Assembly (NCBI GenBank): GCA_963556145.1
Contig: OY744463.1
Coordinates: 186,001-250,000 of the forward strand
From: Hygrocybe punicea
Taxonomy: Eukaryota; Basidiomycota; Agaricomycetes; Agaricales; Hygrophoraceae
Reading direction: 5' to 3'
DNA: 64,000 bases
The position numbers and the translations under genes were made by a program. Under the pieces are notes generated by a model. The model saw nothing but the letters and a program-made list of their open reading frames with translations. It searched no databases and was not told the origin of the DNA. Below, one piece after another: positions 47,330 to 57,599 of the stretch; position 1 is the stretch's first letter; each line of letters opens with the position of its first letter.

Positions 47330-48385
47330 AACCTCCTTCTCCACCAGTGACCGTGGCAAAGACCCAACGGCGGCACCACCACCACCACGATGGAACAGCT
47401 GCAACACCACCACCACTGGTGCCGACAGCGATGCAACAGCGGCAACATCACCACCACCACCACCACCAGTGACGGCAGCAACACCACCAGTGGCATCACC
47501 ACCACCACCACCAGCGGCGACATAATAGTGGCAACACCACCACCAGTGATAGCAACGCAACGGCTGCAACACCACCACCACCACCACCACTGCCCCAGCA
47601 ACGGCGGCTACACTACCACCACCACCAGAAACGGCACCACCAGCACCAGCACCATCACGTCGGTAGCACCACCAGCACTAGCACACCACGGCGGTAGAAC
47701 CACCAGTACCACCAGCGGCGACACCAGCACCAACACAACACCAGCACCATCACGGCGGCAGCAGCTACGCTATGACCACCACCAGAAACGGCGGCACCAC
47801 CACCACCAGTGGTGGCAATGCAACAGCTGCAACACCACGACCACGACCACCAGCAACGGCAGCTACGCTGCGATTCCCACAACCACGACCACCAGCAATG
47901 GCGGCTACGCTACGACCACCACCAGCACCAGCTCCATCATGTCAGTAGCACCACCAGCAATAGCCCACCACGGCGGTAGAACCACCAGCAATAGCACACG
48001 ACGGTGGTAGGACCACCAGCACCACCAGCACCAGAATCAGCACCAGCACCAGCACGGCGGCAGTGGCTACGCTATGACCACCACCAGAAACGGTGGCACC
48101 ACCACCAGCACAGCGGCAGCAGCAGCACCAACACCAACACCAGCACCGTCACGGCGGCAGCGGCTACACTACGACCACCACCAGTGGCAGCAATGCAACG
48201 GCTGCAACACCACCACCACCACCAGCAACGGTGGCTACGCTATGACCACCACCAGAAACGGCAGCACCACCAGCACCAGCATGGCGGCAGCGGCAACACC
48301 AGCACCACTAGCACCACCAGCATGGCATCACCAGCAGCCGCAGCACCACCGTTAGCAGCACAGTGGCGGCGGCAGTAGCAGCACC
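47330..48385. repeat. CCACCA/CAGCAC trinucleotide-type minisatellite
   Basis: About 1 kb of imperfect ACC/ACG/GCA repeats with recurring longer units (CTACGCTATGACCACCACCA). All frames are open but give only Thr/His/Ser or Val/Gly runs, so no gene is called. Confidence 0.85.
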
Positions 48386-48436
48386 AGCTGGATACTGGGT
48401 GTGGCATTACTCAAACATACTGTACTTGTCCTGTAG

Positions 48437-48838
48437 TTATTGTTGTTGTCACGTGACTTGGCGGTTGCCGCTTTTGAACATGTTATTGAGAGGGTACTTC
48501 AAAGAGCTGTAGCTCACTCAATTGTGAATGGTTTGCTCTGAAATTTTAAATGTGAGGTATTTAGTAGTATAGCTAGGTGCAGCTGACAGGTGGAGTCATA
48601 ATTTAAAGTATATAAAAAATCAAAATTTCCAGAGTTAGCAGTGAATAAAGTTGACTTTTTATATACTTTAAATTATGGCCCCACCTGTCAGCTGCACCTA
48701 GCTATACTACTAAATACTTCACGTTTAAATTTTCTGAGCAAACCATTCACAATTGAGTGAGCTACAGCTCTTTGAAGTACCCTCTCAATAATATATTCAA
48801 AAGCGGCAAGCGCCAAGTCACATGACAACAACAATAAT
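48437..48838. repeat. Long hairpin, arms of about 185 bp
   Basis: TTGTTGTTGTCACGTGACTT at the left is mirrored at the right, ending about 48838. The arms are about 93-95% identical, with a loop of about 30 bases near 48636. It is a foldback MITE within the larger TIR element. Confidence 0.9.
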
Positions 48839-50179
48839 ATAATAGTAATATATTTTATTGATTTCTGCAAATATCCATTCTCAGTGAAATAATAGAAGAA
48901 TAAGTACTATTTAAGATTGATAAGTCGACAATAAGTCAGATTTAAGTCATTCAAGCAGAGAGACCTACTTAATTTCGTCTTAGTCATCTTAGTGCTTAAG
49001 ACGCTCTAAGACAGCTAAGTGCTGACTAAGAGCTGACTAAGGCGGGATAAGACCGAACCCCATTTCCTGATGCACAACGGCCGCTCGGCCCTGCAATAGT
49101 ACTTCCAGGACATTACATCCTGCTTAAGCAAGGTAAGCGTCCTCCACGCCCAGTAGCGTTGTTGTGACGCATTCATCGCACCTTCAGATGGGAGCCCTTT
49201 GCTTGTTGTTCTGACTGACGAAGCTGCGCGTCCACGCCAACCAACCCATTCGAACACACCCGTCCAGGTTAGTCCCTACCCGTGGCATTAAGGAACGAAA
49301 TCTCAAGCAATTTTCAGATGGACCACTACCATCACCGCACACGCGAGAGAGATGAAAAATGTTTAATCACAGGTCTTAGACCTGCAACATGGAGTCGGCT
49401 GAAGCCGGCACACATATTTCCCCGCGCCCATGTCAATGAAGTGAGATTCAACTCTAATCACAATCGCTGACTATACATGTCCACCTTGCCAGTGGTTTAG
49501 AAAACGGTTCCACGACCTCGTCACTGACGATGCGCCTGCATCAACCGTTGGTGGTAATTCGAAAATCGACTCTATTCAAAATGTGTTTATGTTACGAAGT
49601 GACCTGCATGACTTGTGGAATAATTATGAATTTGCCGTAAACCCTGATGTCAGTATCTGATTGTCCATTGCCTTGTTTGTGAGTTCTAACGCAAATCTTT
49701 AGGATGGTTACCGTATTACCGCATTTGTTAACGGTTTATACGACGTGCACGGCATAGTGCTTCAGCTTGATCATATAGTAAATCCGACAATTCGTCCGCT
49801 GGATGAGCTCTTCCGTGACCACTTCTTACAAGGCCTTCTAAAACATATGAAAGGCGCAGGGGAGCCAACTTGGGATTATGATGACGCTTTTGGTGATGGT
49901 CTATCGAGGCAAGAGGTCTGGGGAGGTTCTGAGGGTAAATTGCGGCTAGAGCTGGAATTTTCGGACAGGTTGTTTGAACATCAAGTTTCCCAAGAAAGCG
50001 AAGGACTTCCCTTGTAGTCTATGGCATGTTTTTCATTCTGCTCGAATAAATCCGAGTCATGTCATGAATGGTCCTGAAATTTTGGAGCCTAAAGTCAAGA
50101 CTTACCACCTGCTATATGGTGGCACGGGTAGCTTAGCATATGAGAATTTTAAGGTATGGGATCGATAAGGACGAGAGAA

Positions 50180-51190
50180 GTGAGGCTGCGACCAGCCTCG
50201 AAAACGATCCGGTCACCCGTGACGGATTTCAGGGATGGGTCACGTTCGGCCCCAGGGCTCGAACTCGACCGGAGACCTTGGACACCCTACGATCGCGGAT
50301 CTCGTTGATCTCCCCCACGTTAAACGCGCGTGCACGGGCCCCAACACAGTGCCAACTCGACGACAACGCGAGTCCGGATAACGAAAGCTCTCCTCCCCCC
50401 CCCAAAACCAAGCTGGGGGAGCGAGACTGGGAAAAAAGGACTGACCCACTGGCCCACGCCTTGGGGGGTACACTCAGAGTGGCCAAACGAAGCCCTGAAC
50501 CGTGACAGGGCTTCTAATTGGGAAAGGTACGTGAACTCACCTGTCGTAGCCTTCAGAGTCACCTCTGACCATTATTTGATCCTTTCCGCCTCAACAGGAG
50601 GTGGTTGGAGCTGAGAATTTCCGCGTGAGAAGGAGGGGGGAGAGTGAGAGAGAGAGAGAGAGAGAGCAGGAACTTGGGACAATGGCACGACGATCGGGAG
50701 TGAGCGGTGAGAATTCTGAGGATCCCTGACAATGCTAACATGCTTCTAATTTGATCAACTTAGGCAACTGATTGTTCCGAGAGCTGCCGGGACCGTCTTG
50801 TGAGCGTCTTTTCCCCAGCGAAATCCCTTGTTGAACTCATGAAAATTCCCAGCGAAAACTTGAGCGCAGGCCCCGCAGGGCGAAAAAAAAACGATCCAGT
50901 CCAGCCACAAGACGTCCCAAATTGACCGCCCTTCCCGCAGCTGTCCGAGTTCTTCTCCCTCTGCTGTATGTCTCATCCCTCTCCCTCTCCCTTGATCTCT
51001 CCCTCTCGATCACCCTACTCTGCCTTCCTCTCTCCCCTCTCGGTTGCCTCCGGTGTCTTACTTGAATACGCCAGCATCTTCTGCCTCCTCTTCACCCCTC
51101 TCTACCACATCTCTATGCGAAATCGATCCCCCAAAGCAAGTTCTTCTTTCTTCCACACCGAAATGTAGTCGACTCCGCGACTCTCAAAAG
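50180..51190. other. Intergenic stretch, GC-rich then pyrimidine-rich
   Basis: No domain was recognised on either strand. A short GA microsatellite is at 50645-50667. The reverse frame 50755-50976 has no recognisable features. Confidence 0.4.
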
Positions 51191-51289
51191 AATAAATGTC
51201 CTCGGATTGGTTGGTGAGTTTTCTTTTCTTTTCTTGTCCAATTTCCGCAATCCACGAAATATCCGCCCCAACGCATTTTGCTAATTTGA

Positions 51290-51843
51290 ATGGCAATGTT
51301 GCAGATCAAACAGTCAAATCACTATGCGAAATATGGCCTGCCCAAGATATCCCAAACGTCTTCTTACTGTCATCCCAGGCTTCGGAGATCGTCGCCTTGG
51401 CCAGCGATTCAGTATTGCCCATACGGTTTCCGTCACACACGAAATACTCAACTCCCTTCTCCAATCTCTCCACTGACACAGCGCTCTCCTGTCTCGCCTC
51501 CGTCTCTCACCTCCCCCACCACATCCCTATCCAGTTGTGCGTCAAGCAACCATTCTCGTAGTAATTTGGTCCCGATCAAGGGCTTTGTGCGTGAGGTGCT
51601 CCGGCGCTCACACACATCCGGAAGCGTCCTACAGACAGCTTTATGTTACCTGGAAGCTATCCGTTCCAAGGTCCCCGACGCGAGCAGATTGGCGACGGTA
51701 TCAAGGGTGAGGTTCAGTTGGCTGATCGTATCAAGGTTGACATAAATTCCAGCATGGTTCTCGACTCTGTTGGCACCTCAGACCCCCATGACGAACCATA
51801 TGTGGCAGAAAAGGATGATTCGCGCTTGTCGTCGAATCTATAA
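51290..51843 (+). pseudogene. Possible Pho85-type cyclin fragment
   Basis: The segment around 51565-51680 reads FVREVLRRSHTSGSVLQTAL and CYLEAIRSKVPD, which resembles the first helices of Pho80/Pcl-type fungal cyclins. A further block in another frame (51690-51843) reads ADRIKVDINSSMVLDSVG. The central cyclin-box helices expected between the two are missing, so this may be a deleted copy or a remote homologue. It lies just upstream of the recombinase gene. Confidence 0.4.
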
Positions 51844-52133
51844 ACTCACGCGACCTTGCAAGACTCTTCAAGGCGACCTAAAGTGCCTAGTCCACCACTA
51901 CCGCCACTCCCTCCATTACCCACACCTCTTTTGTGCCCTCGCAGGGCCTTCAGATGCCGCCGTCATAGTGATTTGATAGCAGTCTCGACATCTGTATTAT
52001 CGCTCATAGTATTGTTTATTTATTTGCCCGTTGTCAAGGGTTATTTTTGTGTGACATGTGACTGTAACAAATTTGTTCTTTGTCGCTCACCACAACATTG
52101 CATGTCTACGCTTTCAAGATCAAGGTTTCCTGG

Positions 52134-53574
52134 TAGTGTTGCCGAAGTTCAGTTCGGTCCGGTTCCGACCCTTTTTGGCGGAACCGCAAACTGAACTTCA
52201 GGTCCAGTTTGGCACATGGCCAAACCCGGACCCAGACGGCGTCGAACCGTCTCTTCGCATTCGGTCTGGGTTCAGACGCGGTCTGAAACCCAGACCAAGG
52301 TGGGCTCACCCCGTCCATTCTCCTTGCGAATGGCAGGCGCGTATCAATAGATATGGCGCTGCACTTCGCGAGGTAGATGGGTGCGGGGGAGCCCTCCGGT
52401 GTCCCCAAGGGATGTGGAGGGATGGGGGGTCTTGTCCCGTGGTCCCTGCGTGGCATTGCCGGCGCTGCTGCTGCCAACCGTTGTCCTCGTCGGGGCGGTG
52501 GTATGGTTGTGGTGGTGTTGCTGCCACAGCTGCTGCTGCTGCTGCTGCTGCTGTTGCCGCCGTTGCTGCTGATACTGCTGCTGCCGTCGTTGCTGCCGTC
52601 GTTGCTGCTGCTGCCGGCGCTGCTCCTGCTGCTGTCGCCGTTGCTGCTGCCGCTGCTGCTGCTGTCGCCGTTGCTGCTGCCGCTGCTGCTGCTGTCGCCG
52701 TTGCCGCTGCCGCTGCTGCTGCTGTCGCCGTTGCCGCTGCCGCTGCTGCTGCTGTCGCCGTTGCCGCTGCCGCTGCTGCTGCTGTCGCCGTTGCCGCTGC
52801 CGCTGCTGCTGCTGTCGCCGTTGCCGCTGCCGCTGTTGCTGCTGCTGCTGCTGCTGCTGTTGCCGCCGTTGCTGCCGTCGTTGCTGCCGTCGTTGCTGCC
52901 GCTGCCGGCGCTGCTCCTGCTGCCGTCGCCGTTGCTGCTGCCACTGCTGCCGCTGCTGTCGTGGCCGTTGCTGCTGCCGCTGCCGTTGCCGTTGCCGTTG
53001 CCACTGCTGCTGCTGCCGGCATTGCTGCTGCTGCTGCTGGCCATCGTGGTTGTCGTTGCTGTTGTTGTTGCCGCCGCTGGTGGTGGTGGTGGTGGTGGTG
53101 TTGCAGCTGTTGCGCGTCCATTGGCATTGGGTTGGCGTTGGGTGGTCATCTCGCGGCCGTGGGTGTGGTCACACTGCGGTCACGGTCAAGCTTCCTGTAG
53201 CAGGCAACATTAGTAAAGTTCAGGAAAGTAAAATACGTACCTGTGTTCATGAACGCGACATTGTGTCGCGTTCATTGGCCTTGCGTTGTTGCGTGTTGGT
53301 GAAGAAAGCTACCTGTAACGGTCACATGATACCGTTTAACACGAAAAAGTAAGTAAAGGAATGCGAAAAATAAATGAAATAAATACCTTAAAAATATCCG
53401 CGTTCGCGGTTTGGACACGGTTTGGAGCCGTTCAGGAAATCCGGCAGGCCTCGAAACCCGGAACTGAACCCACGGTCCGGTTCAGCACTTGGCTGAACTT
53501 AGACTGAACCTAGGGTTCGGTTCGGGGTTTGAACTGGGTTCGGCTAGGTTCGGAACCGAACTACGGCAACACTA
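52134..53574. mobile_element. hAT-like non-autonomous element C (TAGTGTTGCC termini, perfect 8-bp TSD)
   Basis: Begins TAGTGTTGCCGAAGTTCAG and ends GAACTACGGCAACACTA. Perfect TTTCCTGG duplications flank it (52126-52133 and 53575-53582). The subterminal parts are rich in GGTTC/GAACC words. The interior is a GCT repeat tract. No transposase is encoded. It interrupts the 5' end of the recombinase gene. Confidence 0.93.
52500..53110. repeat. GCT/GCC trinucleotide tract with a 30-bp higher-order unit
   Basis: GCTGTCGCCG recurs exactly every 30 bp at 52631, 52661, 52691, 52721, 52751, 52781 and 52811, embedded in about 600 bp of GCTGCTGCC repeats. Long Leu-, Ala- or Ser-runs in the frames are artefacts. 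Confidence 0.92.
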
Positions 53575-55412
53575 TTTCCTGGAGTCTACCAGGCTCTCAA
53601 TCCTCCCAATGCACAAGATAAACCAGAAGAACTGGAAATCACTGATGACTTGGAGGGGGAACAAGAGACCCAGCTTGATGCCACTCTTGAGGATGAAGAT
53701 GGTGATACCCACATGTCAGATATGCGGGATGCTTGGAGGAGAACATCTAAAGGTGTGACTGAAAAGACTGATAGCGAGTATCAGAGGTGAGAAGGTCCAG
53801 TTATACGGTTGTTCTTTTCACTGGGTTGAACAGACAACATCATGGTCCAGGCTTATGAAACAATGTGAAAGCTTCCTAGTTACCAATGGCTTTATCAAGC
53901 AGGATGAGTCTTTTTTCTCCTCAAAGCCAAGCCAAGATGCTCCATGGTTCATTGCATCCTGGATTATGAACCGGTGATTTGCAATTGAGACTAATTTTGC
54001 ATGCTGATCATGTATTTTTTAATGCCTAGGTGTGATGAGATCTTGCTTGATGGATCAAGGAGACCAGCTACAGATGAACGAGGAACATATTCACATGCTC
54101 AGAAAATGCGTGCAGCAATGACTTATGCCTTTGGTTGTCTTCATGGGCTTGGAACAATGGCCTGGCATGAAAGTGGAAGTTCTGGAAGAATGGTTGGGAA
54201 CCCATCTGTGTCCAATGTAGTATCAAGCTATATGGTAGGCCTGCGAAGAAGAAAGGTAAGTCAAGATATTTATTTATTTTGATATATAAATGCTAAATTA
54301 CATACTAAGGTTCAGGCAGGAGAGACTTCTACGAGTGCACGTGCCATCACATCAGTCAGTCAGATTTTCTTCAGGATAATCCAAGCAATGATTTGTATTC
54401 CCTCTTTTTTAGGCAATGCTCAGGAAATTGTTTGATTTTAACCACCAAACCCATATCTGGGCCATCAAGGATTACACTCCAGGCTCTCGTGCACAGAAAC
54501 AAAACCCCTCAAATATTCATGAATGGGGTGGTGGTCGTACCCGGCGTTTATTGCAAGCTGCTTACACAATTGCATTTCTGTGCTTATTGTGCATTGATGA
54601 AGTTCTGAAGATCCAGGCACATGACATTGAGATTATCTCTCCAACCTGCTTCAAGCTCACTTTGCCCTTCCGAAAGACTGAACAATTTGGAGGTGAGTGT
54701 TTGTTTTCCTTTATAATATGACAATGTCTGCTGTAGCTCATTCCCATCATTAGAAATCCAACCATTTGTGCTGCATGCTCTGCCTCCCTCAGAGGCACAT
54801 CTTTGCCCAGTTCGTGCCCTTGCAGAGTGGTTAGTTGAGTCCAATATTACACAAGGTTACATATTTCGCAAGATCGCTTCTGGTGACCGTGTTGCAGAGG
54901 CCAACCACCCCATGGTATGTACATGATTTTCTGGCATGTCACAGGCTGACCTAACTATGAGCAGACCTCTGAACAATTTCTGGAATTTTTCCGAAACAAT
55001 CTACTTGATGTTGGTGTTGACCCTTATCCCTATGGAACTCACTCCTTCCGGCGCGGTGGTTGCCAGTACCTCTCATCAGAGCGCCGATGGCTTATTCGCC
55101 ACATCTGTGAGTGGGGAGGATGGAGCACAGAGTTCACACACTTGACCACTGTCAAGTACCTCATCTCATCAAATGACAATCCCACAGAGAGGAGGGAAGA
55201 CTTTTTCAATCCCAACCGTGTGCCAACAGTCAAGTGCCCAGCTTGTGGAAGAACATGTGGTTGTGCATGAGCTTGGTGTCAGTAGCAAACTGTAACATGC
55301 CTCCACCATTCCCCCTAGCCCTCTTAGTTCTGTAGGACTGTTGTAACAATAAATCAAAGGCACATTTATTCTTCCCAGAGTCGAACAATAAAATAAATAC
55401 AATGACTAAAAA

Positions 55413-57157
55413 CTAAGGGTTAGCCTTAGATAACATAAGGTAGTGTCGGGCGATAGTTGTTGGGTCACTCATGACAAATGTCTGGCCACCACGACAGTAA
55501 GTAAAATCTTCAGAGAAACGGAGGCCATACTCCCTTCGGGCTTGCTCTGCAATCTCTTGATGCTTGGCAACTCGTTGCTTTCGGAGTAGTTGGGTGATGG
55601 TCGTGAAGGTCATTCGGTTGCCGTTAGGTTGACAAAACTCCCTCCAGAAATCTTCCAGCGTATTTTCCCGATAACGCTCAACAACCACCTAGAATGGCAA
55701 GATGGCAAGCTCAGTATGGCACTGATGACACAACAGAAAGCATACCTTCCATTCAAACCATTTTGTTTTTGTTCCTTTCCACTGGTCCTTTTTGCTGTAC
55801 TTGTACAGTTCGGGCCAATATGACACAGGAATGGGATGGCCACCAACGACCAACGGGGATCTCCCACACCAGTGCGGCGTTGTGTCATCCCACATGCTGT
55901 TGAGGCGTGGGATGTCATCGGCGAACGAGACAGCAGGTGGGTCTGGGATGCTGTCCCCCAAAATTTGAAGGGCAGTGCCATTTCCAAGTACAAGCAAGCG
56001 CCCCGGCAATGACACCGGCGGAGGTGGCAACCCACCAGAAGATGGCGGGGTGCAGGCACGAGCCTGATTGGGTGGTGCGAGGGCCACATGCTGGCCTTCA
56101 GGAGGCAGTGGGTGGGTCATTGCCATTTGGGTTAGTACTGCCGACAGCTGTGCCTGTGTCTGCCGAAGCAGGGAGCTGATGTCGTTTGTGGGCTGAATGC
56201 CCCAATTTAGCATTGCAGCAGCACAGCGGAGTGACATGGATTATTCACCTCCGCAATTGTCTGCTTGGCTAGTCTGCTCATTGCGAGCTCTTGCCCAGGC
56301 GGCTGCGTTGAGGTGGAGTCAGGCATGGCTCCACCATGTGTCGGGCCATTGTCCGGATTCGGGTGCTGCCCATGATGATCCTCATCGTCGAGGGTGGTGG
56401 GCTGGTATGGAAACAGGGCCATCACTTTTTTTGCCTTCGGTGAAACAGTCAGAAGCACAGTAATTGCGGGCATGCACATTACGTACCCATGGGATGAGCT
56501 GCCGGACTTGTTCAGCAGTCCGGGTATCCCTTGACCGCTCCGTTGGGAGGGCGTGGATGATGGCGCCATTTGCATCAGGGACGCCGCGGCCGAGTAGCGC
56601 CTCACGGCGCAGTGCCGACGGCTTGGCTTTGGACTTTCGAACCCCTGGCCTGGGTCCTTTATGTGAGCGCTTCGTGCCAGGAAGTAAACTGGAGGTGGTG
56701 GGGGGCAGTCAGTCTGGAGCATTGGGGAAGAGGGCAGAGACAGGTATTAGCTCACCTATCCCATGCGTTCGAGTCTCCACTGAACGCCTTCAGCCGCTCA
56801 CGCAGTGCGGCGACGTTGCCTGACATCGGGAGGTGGAACTCGCGGCACCAATCTTTCAGAGTGGACTTCGTCTGCCCACGACTGGGAGATGCGGCGGGAT
56901 GGCACGACCGAGAAAAAACAAAATTATTAGCAAAGATGTCTGTCCGAGCACTCCGGAAGAAAAAAAGAGAGAGGGGAAGGGACTCACAGCGTCAGATGCC
57001 GCACCTCGTGCTGACCGTTTGCCCCCACTCGATCCGGAAACGGGAGGGGCCCGTCCTCGCTTGGAGAGGAGGGTGATAACGACAAGGGCGGCTGGTTGGC
57101 ACTGCTGGCGCAGCTGGCACTTGAGCTGGGCGTCACCGCGGGCGCTTCTGTCGCCAT
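55413..57157 (-). CDS. SAP-domain protein, convergent partner of the recombinase
   Basis: The ATG at 57157 (MATEAPAVTPSSSASC) opens a Ser/Pro-rich first exon ending at a GTGAGT donor. The second exon has TLKDWCREFHLPMSGNVAAL and RERLKAF (about 56870-56770), a good SAP motif, a helix-turn-helix that binds AT-rich DNA. After a Pro-rich middle, the C-terminal exons hold DDIPRLNSMWDDTTPHW, VGGHPIPVSYWPELY and KWFEW, then an intron, and VVERYRENTLEDFWREFC to the stop at 55413. All five exons are joined by GT-AG introns of about 55 bp. The stop is only 142 bp from the recombinase stop on the other strand. Related recombinase/SAP-type pairs are, to my knowledge, common in Agaricomycetes, so I infer a shared mobile unit. 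Confidence 0.65.
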
Positions 57158-57599
57158 GGCGGGTGGGGAACCTTGGGAGCAGGATGCGTTGAGGGTGGGA
57201 ACGGGACGGGGACTTGGGGGTGGGAAGGCGAGGTGCAGAGAGAGCGCTAGGGCAAGGAGGGTGCCGGAAACATGAACGAGGAGGTACGCGAGGAGGTGGA
57301 TGACGACGCCGATGAGATCGACGAAATTGGCGGGGACCTGAGAGGTGGGAGTGGCGGTTGTTGTCGGTGAGGAACTGGAGGCGTCGTTGGCGGGTGGCCT
57401 GGTTGGTGCGACCGGGTGCCGTGGGTCCTTGCCATTGCTCGTCCTAGCATGGCGTCAGCGGATTTGAGAGCAAGGGGGCGGATTGGACAGTTTGCAGCCT
57501 GTTTGGCTGCCTTTGGTCCCAAAGGCACGATCTCACCCAAATCGGGATCGAAGCCCGAGCGAGTCCCGGCATTCTCCGGGTGACAGAACCGTCTGTTCT

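Larger units (their letters stand above)
46977..49082. mobile_element. Non-autonomous TIR element with CTTAGT subterminal repeats
   Basis: The left tip CATCAGTAAATGGGGTTTTG and the inverse of the right tip CATCAGGAAATGGGGTTCGG match over about 20 bp. Both ends carry clustered CTTAGT/ACTAAG words in inverse orientation (46990-47090 and 48920-49050), typical of transposase-binding subterminal repeats. The interior contains a CCACCA/CAGCAC repeat tract and a long hairpin. No target duplication was settled. It splits the HNH gene. Confidence 0.7.
46743..50017 (+). pseudogene. HNH-endonuclease-domain protein, interrupted by a TIR element
   Basis: The ATG at 46743 (MALVEARNVILQDYDG) is followed by an intron with GTAAGT, then FWQYGAISWNTFSTWLYSL, up to the insertion at 46977. 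After the insertion the gene resumes at about 49083 with GPAIVLPGHYILLK, an intron, and then SPLLVVLTDEAARPRQPTHS. The HNH core is DEKCLITGLRP, then KPAHIFPRAHV, then IQNVFMLRSDLHDLWNNYEF (49300-49640). The pattern Cys-x2-(T)G, AHI.P and LRSDLHDLW is that of the HNH family common in basidiomycetes. The C-terminal part includes FVNGLYDVHGIVLQLDHI and a stop at 50017. Without the insertion the gene would look intact. Role unknown. Confidence 0.65.
52099..55270 (+). pseudogene. Crypton-like tyrosine recombinase, split by element C
   Basis: The likely ATG at 52099 (MSTLSRSR) is cut from the next block, VYQALNPPNAQDKPEEL, by element C. Exons at 53583-53786, about 53840-53974, 54031-54255, 54316-54360 and 54413-54692, and three further ones to 55270, are joined by GT-AG introns. 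The N-terminal region contains RSTYSHAQKMRAA-like TYSHAQKMRAAM. The catalytic part has LCLLCIDEVLKIQ (box I), GTHSFRRGGCQYL (His-x2-Arg, near 55040) and TTVKYLIS (probable Tyr nucleophile, near 55155). The end is CPACGRTCGCA. Box I should hold the catalytic Arg, but here the codon is TGC (Cys). Crypton enzymes cut and rejoin DNA without target duplications. The product is unlikely to be active. Confidence 0.75.

Noticed and set aside
47390..48378. Thr/His-rich and Val/Gly-rich ORFs
   Set aside because: Composition artefacts of a CCACCA repeat tract.
52106..53200. ORFs of 270-380 codons with Ala, Leu or Ser runs
   Set aside because: They run through the GCT repeat of element C, start in transposon tips, and are open in several frames on both strands. 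Apparent membrane segments of poly-Leu are not real evidence.
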